Of a stretch of DNA of 64,000 nt, positions 8,420 to 17,482 are shown in pieces (positions within the stretch are counted from its first letter, which is position 1; each line of letters begins with the position of its first letter). This DNA is from Terriglobales bacterium (GTDB lineage: Bacteria > Acidobacteriota > Terriglobia > Terriglobales > Acidobacteriaceae). Below the pieces are notes generated by a model. It saw only the letters and a list, made by a program, of their open reading frames with translations. It did not search any database and was not told the origin of the DNA. The stretch is taken from NCBI GenBank assembly GCA_025934735.1, contig JAICWP010000011.1, positions 62,001 to 126,000 of the forward strand, in the 5' to 3' direction. The translations under genes were made by a program, and so were the position numbers.

Positions 8420-9406
8420 TCACTGCCCCGTCCAGGCGGCGAAGTGAAAAGGTGTGGGCACGATGGTCAGGATGAGCATGGCCAAAGCAAACAGCGCCAG
8501 CAGTTTGCGTTTGCTGTCCAGTCCGGGCCATGGACTCACCCGCGGGTGGCGCAGCCCGCTGAGGAAAAGCAGCACCGCCCACACATACCAGCCCTCCCAG
8601 TGCCGGAAGTAGCCTAGAAGAATGAGCCCCACCAGGCTCAGCATCGAGACCCAGCGATGGGCGCGCGGCCACAGCGAGAAGACGATGTGTCCGCCATCCA
8701 GTTGTCCGCCGGGCAGAAGGTTCAGCGCCGTGGCGAACATACCCACCCAGGCGGCAATGGCGATGGGGTGCAGCTGCATGTGATCCATGGGCAGGCGCGA
8801 ATACGGGCCTAGCCAGTGTGCGAAATGGAAAATGAGCGGGTAGCCAAGCAGAATGTCGGGAGCGGCCATACCAGGCGCCATCGGCCGGGAGAGGAAAATG
8901 GCAAAGAAGAGCGCGATGACGGAAAGCACAAAACCGGCGATTGGCCCGGCAATGCCGATATCAAACAGGTCGGAGCGCGAGCGGATCGGTGAGCGGATCA
9001 GGATGAAAGCGCCCATGGTGCCGATCAGCGTCGGCGCCGGAATAAAAAACGGCAACGTGGCATAGACGCCGTACTTCAAGCAATAGCAGTAGTGCCCCAT
9101 CTCGTGGGCCAGCAGAATGATGAGGAGCGCCCCGGCAAAGGGAATGCCCAGCAGCAGGCGGGCCGGGCTCTGCAGTATCCAGCCCAACTGGAAGAAAGGC
9201 GGGAACTCGCCTCCCGCGGCCAATACCGGCAGATTGTGCAAAAAGTTGTACTCCATGCGCGCCCCCACCACCAGAGTGGTGAACACCGTACCCAGCAGCA
9301 GCAAGGCGTGCAGCCAGTACCGGACCTTCCGCCGCGGCACGATGAAAACTTCTACCGGCGCGGGAAGTTCGTAGGTGGAGGGAGTTGGGGAAAGAGGGTC
9401 GGACAT
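8420..9406 (-). CDS. Site-2 protease family (M50) membrane metalloprotease
   Basis: A 328-residue polytopic membrane protein. The zinc-binding HExxH appears as LLAHEMGHYCYCLKYG, and the second M50 motif as NLLPGGQLDGGHIV. Roughly six to seven hydrophobic segments surround them. This arrangement (LDGG followed by further helices, no PDZ domain) fits the soluble-substrate or EGY-like M50 branch rather than RseP. The substrate is unknown. ATG at 9406; it converges with priA (85 bp apart) and no terminator is obvious between them. A separate RseP orthologue sits at 57094, so this is not the sigma-E protease. Confidence 0.87.
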   Translation of the reverse strand: MSDPLSPTPSTYELPAPVEVFIVPRRKVRYWLHALLLLGTVFTTLVVGARMEYNFLHNLPVLAAGGEFPPFFQLGWILQSPARLLLGIPFAGALLIILLAHEMGHYCYCLKYGVYATLPFFIPAPTLIGTMGAFILIRSPIRSRSDLFDIGIAGPIAGFVLSVIALFFAIFLSRPMAPGMAAPDILLGYPLIFHFAHWLGPYSRLPMDHMQLHPIAIAAWVGMFATALNLLPGGQLDGGHIVFSLWPRAHRWVSMLSLVGLILLGYFRHWEGWYVWAVLLFLSGLRHPRVSPWPGLDSKRKLLALFALAMLILTIVPTPFHFAAWTGQ

Positions 9407-9471
9407 CAGTCTTGGCTGATTGTATCAAGGATGGATTAGAAGTCGCCTGCTGCCGGATGACGCAAAGCACT

Positions 9472-9555
9472 TAGCCGTTAGTAGTTAGCCCAGTTGCGCC
9501 CACAGAAGAAAATGCCCCAGGGGCAAATGCTATTGCTAAATGCCAAGTGCTGTTC
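9472..9555. repeat. Heptad arrays between the M50 gene and HU
   Basis: Two short 7-bp-period tracts: CTTAGCC/GTTAGTA/GTTAGCC near 9470-9490, and a complementary-strand tract near 9528-9550 ending just before the HU stop codon. Confidence 0.5.
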
Positions 9556-9825
9556 TTAATCAATGGATTGCAATTCCTTGCCCGGCTTGAAGCGAACTGC
9601 TTTGCCGGGAGGAATACTGACCTCGGCGCCGGTGCGCGGGTTGCGCCCGATGCCGGTCTTGCGCGGGCGCACGTTGAACACGCCAAACCCCCGCAGCTCA
9701 ATGCGATCGCCCTTGGCCAGCGACTTCTTCATACTCTCGAAGACGGTTTCCACCGCCAGCTCCGCCTTGGTTTTGGTGATGCCCGTCTTGTTGACCACTT
9801 CGTTGATGATGTCCAGTTTGATCAC
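9556..9825 (-). CDS. HU/IHF family nucleoid protein
   Basis: An 89-residue DNA-bending protein. It shows the dimerisation helices (NEVVNKTGITKTKAELAVETV), GRGF-like ELRGFGVFNVRPRKTGIGRNPRTG and the beta-arm GAEVSIPPGKAVRFKPGKEL with the conserved proline (RNPRTG, then IPP). The start is GTG at 9825, preceded on the minus strand by GGAG about 9 bp upstream. It is a single gene with its own strong promoter (9888-9916), consistent with high expression of nucleoid proteins. The sequence alone does not separate HU from an IHF subunit; it looks like a homodimeric HU. Confidence 0.94.
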   Translation of the reverse strand: MIKLDIINEVVNKTGITKTKAELAVETVFESMKKSLAKGDRIELRGFGVFNVRPRKTGIGRNPRTGAEVSIPPGKAVRFKPGKELQSID

Positions 9826-9887
9826 AAATCGCTCCGCCGAGGGTATTCCCCGGAACGCTTTCGGCTTTAGGTGGCGCTAAACTGCAG

Positions 9888-9916
9888 ATACTAAAGGTCA
9901 TGAGCGACATTGTCAA
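9888..9916 (-). promoter_or_regulatory. Sigma-70-type promoter of the HU gene
   Basis: On the minus strand TTGACA (9916-9911) is followed after exactly 17 bp by TAGTAT (9893-9888). The predicted start of transcription is near 9881, giving a leader of about 56 nt before the GTG. Confidence 0.7.
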
Positions 9917-10013
9917 CCGCGCTTTTGGGGCGGAGATGACGTTCCGGGTGCGCGCAGCAGGCGGGGCTTTCGGGACGGCAGAAGCTTCAGCCAACACTGT
10001 TTGCTGCGAGCCG

Positions 10014-11255
10014 TCAGCTGGTTAGCTCCGCTTCTTCTCTCGCCGCGTAGTGGGATTCCACGTAATTGTTGAGAATGGAGATAAACTCGGCAACGATTTT
10101 GTCGCCGCGCAGGGTGGTCATCAGGCGGCCATCCACAAAGACCGGTGCTTTAGGCTCCTCGAAGGTGCCGGGCAGCGAAATTCCGATGTGAGAGTGCTTG
10201 GATTCGCCCGGGCCGTTGACCACGCAGCCCATCACCGCGACCTTCAGTTCCTCCACTCCCGGGTACCGCTGCTTCCACACCGGCATCTGCTGGCGCAGGT
10301 AGGACTGGATCTGCTCCGCCATCTCCTGGAAGAAGGTGCTAGTGGTGCGGCCACAGCCGGGGCAGGCCGTGACCTGCGGGGTGAAGCTGCGAATGCCCAG
10401 CGACTGCAAAACTTGCTGCGCGACCAGAACTTCTTCAGTGCGGTCGCCTCCGGGCGCGGGCGTTAGCGAAACCCGGATGGTGTCGCCGATGCCCTCCTGC
10501 AACAGCACGCCCAACGCGGCGGTAGAAGCCACAATGCCCTTCATACCCATGCCCGCCTCGGTAAGACCGAGATGCAGCGGGTACTGGCAGCGCGCTGCCA
10601 GGCTGCGATAAACGTCAATCAGATCTTGCACGCCGCTGACTTTGGCGCTGAGGATGATCTGGTCGCGGCGCAAGCCGTACTGTTCCGCTTTGGCCGCCGA
10701 ATTCAGCGCGCTCACCACCATGGCTTCCATGGTCACGTCGCGAGCGTCTTTGGGCTCATCCAGGCGGGAGTTTTCGTCCATCATGCGGGTAAGCAGCGCC
10801 TGGTCGAGCGAACCCCAGTTCACGCCAATGCGCACCGGCTTGTCGTTCTGGACGGCCACTTCGATCATGATGCGGAAGTTGTCGTCGTCCTTGCGGCCTA
10901 CGCTTACGTTTCCGGGATTGATGCGGTACTTGGCCAGAGCGCAGGCGCAGGCGGGGAATTTTTTAAGCAGCAGGTGGCCGTTGTAGTGAAAGTCGCCGAT
11001 GATGGGCACGCGCACGCCCTGCTTTTCCAGGCCGTCCACGATGTGGGGAACGGCGGCGGCAGCAGCCTCGTTGTTCACCGTGACGCGCACCAGTTCCGAG
11101 CCGGCCCGGGCCAGGGCGGCGACTTGTTTAATAGTGCCGGGGACATCGGCAGTATCGGTGTTGGTCATGGATTGGACCACGACCGGGGCATCTCCGCCGA
11201 CGCGCACGGCGCCTACGTTGCAGGTGTAACTCTTTCTGCGCTGGGTAGTTGCCAT
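10014..11255 (-). CDS. ispG: 4-hydroxy-3-methylbut-2-enyl diphosphate synthase
   Basis: Converts MEcPP to HMBPP in the MEP isoprenoid pathway using a 4Fe-4S cluster. The 413-residue protein has the N-terminal barrel ([39 protein letters not shown]). The C-terminal cluster domain shows [12 protein letters not shown] and [22 protein letters not shown] with the Cys ligands and the catalytic Glu. Dxr, the second enzyme of the same pathway, is at 58450. It lies 54 bp downstream of queG on the same strand and may be co-transcribed with it. Confidence 0.97.
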   Translation of the reverse strand: MATTQRRKSYTCNVGAVRVGGDAPVVVQSMTNTDTADVPGTIKQVAALARAGSELVRVTVNNEAAAAAVPHIVDGLEKQGVRVPIIGDFHYNGHLLLKKFPACACALAKYRINPGNVSVGRKDDDNFRIMIEVAVQNDKPVRIGVNWGSLDQALLTRMMDENSRLDEPKDARDVTMEAMVVSALNSAAKAEQYGLRRDQIILSAKVSGVQDLIDVYRSLAARCQYPLHLGLTEAGMGMKGIVASTAALGVLLQEGIGDTIRVSLTPAPGGDRTEEVLVAQQVLQSLGIRSFTPQVTACPGCGRTTSTFFQEMAEQIQSYLRQQMPVWKQRYPGVEELKVAVMGCVVNGPGESKHSHIGISLPGTFEEPKAPVFVDGRLMTTLRGDKIVAEFISILNNYVESHYAAREEAELTS

Positions 11256-11309
11256 CCGATACTTCAGTTTAGCATGCGGCGGTTCACCGGCGGGAACGGC
11301 TGAGCGCAG

Positions 11310-12395
11310 CTATTTCTTCAGATTGTTCAGCGCCCATGCTGCGTGCTCCGCTAACAAGGGATCCGCGTCCGAAGCCAATTTTTCCAAAGTTGAAATGAAT
11401 TTTCGGTTGCCGCTGTTGCCCATGGCAGTAACTGCATTCCGCCTCAAACCGGAAAGCTTGGCGCGGCGCACCGGTGAGCCGCGAAAGCTCTCTTCGAAGT
11501 GCTCTTCCGTCATCTCCGCCAGCCAGTCCAGCGCCGGGTTCACCAGTTCCGGGCGGGGCTGCAACTCAGGTTCGGAGCCGGTTGGGGCCTTGCGGTTCCA
11601 CGGGCAAACGTCCTGGCAAATATCGCAGCCGAACACCTGCCGGCCCATGCCGGCGCGCAACTCCTCAGGAATCGCGCCATGCTTCTCGATGGTGAGATAG
11701 GAAATGCAGCGGTTCGAATCGAGCTGATAAGGAGCCGTGATCGCCTGCGTGGGGCAGGCCTCGATGCATCGCGTGCAGGTACCGCAGCGATCAGGCGCGG
11801 CCAGGTCAGGCGCCAGCTCCAGCGAGGTCAGAATCACTCCCAGGAACAGCCATGACCCCAGGCCCTGGTTGATGATGCAGGTGTTCTTGCCGATCCAGCC
11901 CACGCCCGCGTGTTTGGCATAAATGCGCTCCACAACGGGCCCCGTGTCCACATAGGCGCGGGTCCGAATTTCCTGCCCGGTGCGGGCTGGCGACTGATCA
12001 CGGATCTTCGCTTCCAAGTGCTTCAGCTTTTTCAGCAACACATTGTGATAATCGCGCCGGCTCCAGGCATAGCGCGAAATCCAGCCCCGGTCGGGATCGT
12101 TGACCTCGATCGAATAGGGCTGGGCGGTGTTGTAATCGAGCGCGCAAACCACCACGCTGCGCGCCCAGGGCGCCACTGAGCGCAGCGACGCTCGTTTAAG
12201 CCGGCCCTGCTCATCGCGCGCCTCCAGGTACGCCATTTCTCCGCCGCGGCCTTCGGCAATCCAGGTTGGAAAATAGGACAATTCGGCAAATTCCGCCACC
12301 CCGGCAATGCCCGCCAGATCGAAGCCGGCCTCGGCGGCAGCGGCCTTCACCTGGCGCACCATCTCCGATACGAACGGGGATATTGACGCGGCCAT
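11310..12395 (-). CDS. queG: Epoxyqueuosine reductase
   Basis: Last step of queuosine tRNA modification: cobalamin-dependent reduction of epoxyqueuosine. The 361-residue protein has the N-terminal domain, the RAYVDTGPVVERIYAKHAGVGWIGKNTC segment, and two ferredoxin-like clusters CGTCTRCIEACPT and CDICQDVCPWN. A HEAT-like C-terminal segment (STLEKLASDADPLLAEHAAWALNNL) matches QueG of Gram-negatives. The start ATG at 12395 is the first of the frame and fits the family length. Confidence 0.95.
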   Translation of the reverse strand: MAASISPFVSEMVRQVKAAAAEAGFDLAGIAGVAEFAELSYFPTWIAEGRGGEMAYLEARDEQGRLKRASLRSVAPWARSVVVCALDYNTAQPYSIEVNDPDRGWISRYAWSRRDYHNVLLKKLKHLEAKIRDQSPARTGQEIRTRAYVDTGPVVERIYAKHAGVGWIGKNTCIINQGLGSWLFLGVILTSLELAPDLAAPDRCGTCTRCIEACPTQAITAPYQLDSNRCISYLTIEKHGAIPEELRAGMGRQVFGCDICQDVCPWNRKAPTGSEPELQPRPELVNPALDWLAEMTEEHFEESFRGSPVRRAKLSGLRRNAVTAMGNSGNRKFISTLEKLASDADPLLAEHAAWALNNLKK

Positions 12396-12682
12396 GTCCC
12401 TATTTTCGCAGCTTTAAAGCCATCTGGCTGGCCAGCTTCTCGGAAAGGGTTCGGCTTCAGCTGAGCGGTTCGTAGCACCAAACGCGCGAGGTTTACACAC
12501 TGAGGAAAGCCCCAGCCACTCAGCCAGTTAGCCGGCCAGCTACGGCACATCACGGCGCCTTGTGACACGGCGCACAGCCTTACGTGCCAACGCCGGAGCA
12601 TCTTGGAGCAGGCTGGCGGCGGGGTGTGACTGCTCCTTGCCGCCGCGCCAGGCCGCGAATGCGCGGCCCAAGGAGTGGCGCA

Positions 12683-14140
12683 ATGATCAACCGCCGCGAA
12701 CGCTACCGGCTGGATGTGGTCAAGCCGCCCAAGCAGGATCCTGCGCAGCGGGTCCACAACTTCGACGAGGTTTCGCAGGGCTACACGCCGCAGATCGCCG
12801 TGGAGCAAGCCCAGCGCTGCCTGTATTGCGATCACGCTCCCTGCACCCAGGCCTGTCCCCTGCACAACGATATTCCCGCCGCCCTTTTCCTCCTCGGCCA
12901 GGGCGACTTCATCGGCGCCGCTGTCCGCTTCATGGAAACTTCGAACCTGCCCGACGTCTGCGGCCGCATCTGCCCGCAGGAGAAGCAGTGCGAAGGCGCG
13001 TGCGTGCTCGGCTACAAAAAGACCGCCGTCTGTATCGGCAAGCTGGAAGCGTTCGTGGTGGACTACGTGCGCCGCAACCACGGCTACCCGCTACGTGCGA
13101 AAGCCGAACCCACCGGCATGACAGTGGCCGTGGTGGGAGCAGGCCCCGCGGGCCTGGCAGTGGCCGAAGAACTGGCAGTGCGCGGCCACACTGTTACGGT
13201 CTTCGATATGTGGCCATTCCCCGGGGGCCTGCTGCTCTACGGCATCCCCAATTTCAAGCTGAGCAAGGAAGTGGTTTTTACCAAGATTCAATATCTGGAA
13301 GATCTGGGCGTGAAGTTCGTTTGCAATTACCGTGTCGGCAAGGACCGGCCGGTGGAGACTTTTCTTAAGGACCACGGCTTTGATCTCGTGTTCCTGGGCT
13401 ATGGCGCCGTCAAGGGCGGAGTGATGAAGATTGAAGGTGAAGATCAGCTCAAGCACGTCTACCAGGCCACCGAATACCTGGTCCGGGGAAATCTGCCGCC
13501 CGAACTCTTGCCCGAGCACTGGCGCGATGCTGCCAATCCCAAACCCCACGCCGGCGAGGTCACACTGGTGATTGGCGGCGGCGACACCGCCATGGATTGC
13601 GTGCGAACCGCCCGCCGCCTCAATCCTGCCGCCAGGGTGTACTGCGTCTACCGCCGCAGCGAGGTGGAAATGCCTGGCCGTTACGAGGAACGGGTGAACG
13701 CCATCGAGGAAGGCGTGCAATTCGAGTGGCTCACCGCGCCCGTGCGACTGCTGGGCAACGATCAGGGCGAGGTAGCGGCGGCGGAGTGCATTCGCATGAA
13801 GCTGGGCGCTCCTGATGCCAAAGGCCGCCGTTCGCCAGTGCCCATCGAAGGCTTCAACTTCACGTTGGCTTGCAATACCGTGGTGCTGGCCATCGGCTAC
13901 AACCCGGAAACGGAAATTCCTGAGAGCACTCCCGACCTCAAAATGACCAAGTGGGGCACCATCCTGGTCGAAGACGAGGGTACGGGCCGTACCTCCCGCG
14001 AAGAACTCTACGCCGCAGGAGACAATGTGCGCGGCGCCGACCTGGTGGTAACTGCCGTAGCCGCTGCCCGCAAAGCTGCGCTCGACATGCACAGCAAACT
14101 GGAATCAATGAGAGCGAGAAAACAAGTGCGCAGTACTTAG
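12683..14140 (+). CDS. gltD: NADPH-dependent glutamate synthase small subunit-like oxidoreductase
   Basis: The FAD/NAD(P)H-binding subunit that delivers electrons to glutamate synthase or a related partner. Starts at ATG 12683 with AGGAG at 12670-12674; an upstream in-frame start at 12584 would add unrelated residues. The N-terminal iron-sulfur segment has CLYCDHAPCTQACPLHNDIP and CGRICPQEKQCEGACV. Two dinucleotide folds follow: VAVVGAGPAGLAVAEELA and VTLVIGGGDTAMDCVRTARR. The 485-residue length fits GltD. No large subunit (gltB) is in the window, so it could instead serve another oxidoreductase (NfnB-like). The TAG stop (14138-14140) lies in a heptad array. Confidence 0.88.
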   Translation: MINRRERYRLDVVKPPKQDPAQRVHNFDEVSQGYTPQIAVEQAQRCLYCDHAPCTQACPLHNDIPAALFLLGQGDFIGAAVRFMETSNLPDVCGRICPQEKQCEGACVLGYKKTAVCIGKLEAFVVDYVRRNHGYPLRAKAEPTGMTVAVVGAGPAGLAVAEELAVRGHTVTVFDMWPFPGGLLLYGIPNFKLSKEVVFTKIQYLEDLGVKFVCNYRVGKDRPVETFLKDHGFDLVFLGYGAVKGGVMKIEGEDQLKHVYQATEYLVRGNLPPELLPEHWRDAANPKPHAGEVTLVIGGGDTAMDCVRTARRLNPAARVYCVYRRSEVEMPGRYEERVNAIEEGVQFEWLTAPVRLLGNDQGEVAAAECIRMKLGAPDAKGRRSPVPIEGFNFTLACNTVVLAIGYNPETEIPESTPDLKMTKWGTILVEDEGTGRTSREELYAAGDNVRGADLVVTAVAAARKAALDMHSKLESMRARKQVRST

Positions 14141-14246
14141 TACCCTGGCTCGCAGTTCCCCCGGTGGTTACTCCGCTGCAATCTGTCCAGATGCAATGGG
14201 CGCAAGACAACCAGGTACTGTGAACTAGGTACTAGGTACTGCTTTT
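14125..14246 (+). repeat. Heptad array following gltD
   Basis: AGTACTT/AGTACCC units overlap the gltD stop codon. A second tract of 7-bp units (GGTACTG, TGAACTA, GGTACTA, GGTACTG) runs near 14214-14241, just before the sppA leader. Confidence 0.6.
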
Positions 14247-14294
14247 CTTCTGCGCTAAACTCGTTCGTTCCCACCTAAAATTCTGGAGAACGCC

Positions 14295-16052
14295 ATGAAG
14301 AAGTTTATCGTGCGATTGCTCGCCGTAATCGGCGCGTTGGCCCTCATATACACCGTTGTGATTGTGGTTTTAATCATGGGACGCAAGCCCCATGTACCTG
14401 GCAAGACTATCCTCGAAGTCAATTTGGAACAGCCGATGGTGGAGTACGTTCCCAATGCTTCCTTCGTTCAGGTCATGATGAAGGACCGGCTGGTGCTGCG
14501 TGACGTAGTGGACGCGCTGGACCGCGCCGGCAATGACAGCCGCGTGGTTGGCCTGGTCGCGCGCGTTGGCTCCGAGCAGATGGGCATGGCCGAGGTGCAG
14601 GAAATCCGCGAGGCGGTTCTGCGTTTTCGCGCCAAAAAGAAATTTGCGCTGGCTTTTGCCGAAACCTTTGGTGAGGTCGGGCCTGGCAATAAGTCCTACT
14701 ACCTGGCGACTGCCTTCGACCAGATTTACCTGCAGCCCTCCGGCGATATCGGCCTGACCGGGCTGATGCTGGAATCGCCTTTTCTCAGCGGCACCCTGCA
14801 AAAGTTGGGCATGCCGTTTCATGGCGACCACCGCTACGAGTACAAAAGCGCGCTTAACACTTTCACCGAGAAGAAATACACACCGGCGGAACGCGAAGAA
14901 AATACCGCCATTCTCAACTCCTGGTTTACCCAGATGCAGGATGGCATCTGTGATGCCCGCCACATCCCGAAGGACCAGTGGCAGTCGCTGGTGGATCGCG
15001 GGCCCTACCTGGGCAAGGAAGGACTGGATGCCAAGCTGGTGGACGGCCTGGCCTATCGGGACGAAGTTTACGACCAGGCGAAAAAGAAGGCCGGAGAGGG
15101 CGCGCAGCTTCTCTACTTGGGCAAGTACCTGGAAGCCGCCGGACGGCCACACCAGAGTGGCAAGACGGTGGCGCTCATCTACGGCGTGGGTTCGGTGCAG
15201 CGCGGCAGGAGCAGTTTCGATGCGCTCACCGGGGGCGGCAGCATGGGCTCCGATACCGTGACCGCCGCTTTCCGCGCCGCCGTAGATGACAAAGATGTGA
15301 AGGCGATCCTCTTCCGTGTGGACAGCCCGGGCGGTTCCTATGTGGCTTCTGACGCCATCTGGCGCGAGGTGATGCGGGCGCGCAAAGCGGGCAAGCCGGT
15401 CATCGTCAGCATGGGCGACTTGGCCGGCTCTGGCGGCTACTTTGTGGCCATGGATGCCGACAAAATCGTAGCCCAGCCCGGCACCATTACCGCCTCCATC
15501 GGCGTGCTGGGCGGGAAATTTCTCACCTCCGGATTTTGGAAAAAAGTCGGGCTCAGCTGGGACCAGGTTCACAATGGCGCGAATGCCACCATCTGGACCA
15601 GCACCATGGATTACAGCCCGCAGGAGTGGGCGCGTTTTGAGGCCTGGCTGGATCGCGTCTATGGCGATTTCACTACCAAGGCCGCCGAGGGCCGCCACTT
15701 GCCCAAGGACAAGTTGCTGCAGATTGCCAAGGGCCGAATCTGGTCCGGCGCCGACGCCAAGAACCTTGGCCTGGTGGATGCGTTGGGCGGCTTCGATGAG
15801 GCCATCAGCCTGGTGAAAAAGGCCATCGGAGTTTCGCCAACCGAAGAGGTCAAGATCGAGGTCTTCCCCCGCAAGAAAGGCCTGCTGCAGTTACTGCTGG
15901 CCGGCAGCCCCGACAATAGCGAGCAGGAAGGCGCTGCCACTCAAACCCGAGTAGGCATTCTGGAATCAGTGCAGCCATTTCTTAAGCAGCTGCAGGCCTT
16001 GGGCGTGGGCGAGAAGGGTGTGCTGCGGATGCCGGTTGCGAGTGCGGAGTAG
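14295..16052 (+). CDS. sppA: Signal peptide peptidase SppA, 67K type
   Basis: A membrane-anchored serine protease that degrades cleaved signal peptides. An N-terminal transmembrane helix covers about residues 7-29. Two ClpP-like domains follow. The expected Lys/Ser dyad is visible as K184 in YEYKSALN and S379 in DLAGSGGYFVAM; these are the equivalents of E. coli K209 and S409. At 585 residues it is the long bacterial form. GGAG lies about 10 bp before the ATG (14284-14287). Single gene; downstream are palindromic repeats and the convergent DUF507 pair. Confidence 0.94.
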   Translation: MKKFIVRLLAVIGALALIYTVVIVVLIMGRKPHVPGKTILEVNLEQPMVEYVPNASFVQVMMKDRLVLRDVVDALDRAGNDSRVVGLVARVGSEQMGMAEVQEIREAVLRFRAKKKFALAFAETFGEVGPGNKSYYLATAFDQIYLQPSGDIGLTGLMLESPFLSGTLQKLGMPFHGDHRYEYKSALNTFTEKKYTPAEREENTAILNSWFTQMQDGICDARHIPKDQWQSLVDRGPYLGKEGLDAKLVDGLAYRDEVYDQAKKKAGEGAQLLYLGKYLEAAGRPHQSGKTVALIYGVGSVQRGRSSFDALTGGGSMGSDTVTAAFRAAVDDKDVKAILFRVDSPGGSYVASDAIWREVMRARKAGKPVIVSMGDLAGSGGYFVAMDADKIVAQPGTITASIGVLGGKFLTSGFWKKVGLSWDQVHNGANATIWTSTMDYSPQEWARFEAWLDRVYGDFTTKAAEGRHLPKDKLLQIAKGRIWSGADAKNLGLVDALGGFDEAISLVKKAIGVSPTEEVKIEVFPRKKGLLQLLLAGSPDNSEQEGAATQTRVGILESVQPFLKQLQALGVGEKGVLRMPVASAE

Positions 16053-16072
16053 CTAGTGCAGGAATGGCGCGA

Positions 16073-16128
16073 GGGCTGAAGCCCAGAGGTGTGTAAATGC
16101 AATTTATCGCACGGCTGAAAGCCGTGCG
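16073..16128. repeat. Two adjacent GAA-loop palindromes
   Basis: GGGC-TGAA-GCCC at 16073-16084 and a perfect 9-bp-stem palindrome CGCACGGCT-GAA-AGCCGTGCG at 16108-16128. They belong to a family also found at 41755, 63153 and 63263 (see finding). Confidence 0.6.
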
Positions 16129-16204
16129 CTTCCACGGTGGACCGGATTATCAGTCAATCGAAGAGAAAAGCGGAAACTGAGACGTATTCGCTGGGAAGGG
16201 TAGT

Positions 16205-16247
16205 GATAACCGACAACCGAGAACTGAGAACTGAGTACCGAGAACTG
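16205..16247. repeat. Heptad array after the DUF507 operon
   Basis: Six consecutive 7-bp units (GATAACC, GACAACC, then GAGAACT/GAGTACC types) at 16205-16246 end 3 bp from the stop codon of the minus-strand DUF507 gene. Confidence 0.75.
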
Positions 16248-16249
16248 CC

Positions 16250-16525
16250 CTACACTCCCAGTTTCTTCACTTCCTCGTTGTAGTACTTGCGGTAGAGGAT
16301 GTCCCACTCCTGCGAGCCTTCCAGGATGGTGCGCTTCTGGCTTTCGATCTTCTGCCGGGCGGCGGCATCAATTTTGGCTTCGTGTCCCAGAAGTTCTTCC
16401 AGAATCCGGCGTGCCTCCAGGCGGATGGTGTTACGATCCTCCACGAACTCCACTTCGTCCATGCCGGCCAGCGCGTCGGTCACGGTGTGCGCCACTTTGT
16501 TCACCTTATCGCGGCTCAGCCTCAC
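16250..16525 (-). CDS. DUF507 family protein (second of pair)
   Basis: A 91-residue helical protein (MRLSRDKVNKVAHTVTDAL at the start) of the DUF507 family, of unknown function, known mainly from Acidobacteria, Deltaproteobacteria and Aquificae. Its start overlaps the stop of the upstream DUF507 gene by 4 bp, so they are translationally coupled and their products may form a heterodimer (inference). Rich in Glu, Arg and Lys, no signal peptide, cytoplasmic. Confidence 0.85.
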   Translation of the reverse strand: MRLSRDKVNKVAHTVTDALAGMDEVEFVEDRNTIRLEARRILEELLGHEAKIDAAARQKIESQKRTILEGSQEWDILYRKYYNEEVKKLGV

Positions 16526-16800
16526 AGCACCGCCTTGTATTTGCGCACCAGTTCGCCCTTTACTTTCTTGAACATCTCCTGGTAGTTGGCCCCAGTCTTG
16601 CGCATCTCGTCAGAGTAAGTATCGAGGATGATGCGCACTTCATCGTTGATGCGGTCTTCCAGGGTAAGTTCCTCCAGCATCGCCGCATGCACCTTTTCGG
16701 TGACGGCAGGCGTTTTCGCCGTCTCGATGAACTGCCCGGCGATCAATTTCTTGGTGAGTTCGCGAGCCAGATAGCTCACGTATTCTTTCGAGAGAACCAT
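16522..16800 (-). CDS. DUF507 family protein (first of pair)
   Basis: A 92-residue protein, MVLSKEYVSYLARELTKKL at the start. ATG 16800 is chosen; the open frame extends 37 codons further upstream, but that stretch is low-complexity and covers a heptad array. It shares the helical DUF507 layout with the following gene and is probably its paralogue. No catalytic residues are evident. Function unknown. Confidence 0.85.
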   Translation of the reverse strand: MVLSKEYVSYLARELTKKLIAGQFIETAKTPAVTEKVHAAMLEELTLEDRINDEVRIILDTYSDEMRKTGANYQEMFKKVKGELVRKYKAVL

Positions 16801-16849
16801 GGTGCGGAAGACGCGCTCAGCGCAAGTTTTGAGTTTAGCACATCGGCTC

Positions 16850-16920
16850 TTGGCCTTTGGCGCTTGGCTTTTACCCGGGGCTCCCGACATCTCGTTGGAG
16901 CTAAGAGCCAAGAGCTAACG
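16850..16920. repeat. Heptad arrays upstream of the DUF507 genes
   Basis: GGCTCTT/GGCCTTT/GGCGCTT/GGCTTTT units at about 16846-16873 and GAGCTAA/GAGCCAA/GAGCTAA near 16898-16918, the second tract in the opposite orientation. Confidence 0.6.
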
Positions 16921-17011
16921 CGGAAAGGCAGCGGTCCTCAGCCAACCCTAGCCCCTTGCCCGCAATTCGGTCTAGAATGTTTACTTGCGACAACCACGCC
17001 ACAGCCATTCT

Positions 17012-17479
17012 ATGGCCGACGACCTGAGTACTTTGAAAGACGACATGACCGCCTTTATTGAAGGTCATGGCATGCGCCGCCTGCCCGCCTACGTGGATTA
17101 TGACCAGGTGCAGGCGGTGATGTGGAAGCACTCCGACAATCCCGATGGATGGAAGGATTTTGTCGAGCTGGCCAAAGCCGCCGGCGCCACCTTCCTCACC
17201 ATGGATGACTGGGTGTTGGAGCGCGAAGAACTGGACGACCTGCTGGAACGCGTGCGCACCGCCCACTACACCAACGAAGAGGATATTGAGGAGGTTCGCT
17301 GGTTGCGGGCTTATCTGGACAAGACCGGTTTTCTCCAACTGGGCTGGGCCTACCAGGGCACTCTCTTTCTCTACGAAGCTTCCACCGAATGGTATGAGCG
17401 CTACCAGCGCATCGTCGAACTGCTGGACGACTTCGGGGGCATCACCATCGACGAATCCGACCAGGAAGACGAGCACTGA
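17012..17479 (+). CDS. Conserved hypothetical acidic protein upstream of recJ
   Basis: A 155-residue acidic cytoplasmic protein (MADDLSTLKDDMTAFIEGHG at the start). It has no transmembrane segment, ends in an Asp/Glu-rich tail and carries several Trp/Tyr-containing helices. I do not recognise a named family. It ends 3 bp before recJ, so the two genes form an operon and a role in DNA metabolism is possible but not shown. ATG 17012 is preferred over an in-frame TTG nine codons upstream. Confidence 0.75.
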   Translation: MADDLSTLKDDMTAFIEGHGMRRLPAYVDYDQVQAVMWKHSDNPDGWKDFVELAKAAGATFLTMDDWVLEREELDDLLERVRTAHYTNEEDIEEVRWLRAYLDKTGFLQLGWAYQGTLFLYEASTEWYERYQRIVELLDDFGGITIDESDQEDEH

Positions 17480-17482
17480 GCC

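Noticed and set aside
12396-12682. A riboswitch or glutamine-responsive RNA upstream of gltD
   Set aside because: No known motif could be folded; the region shows only weak heptad-like repeats and GC-rich sequence.
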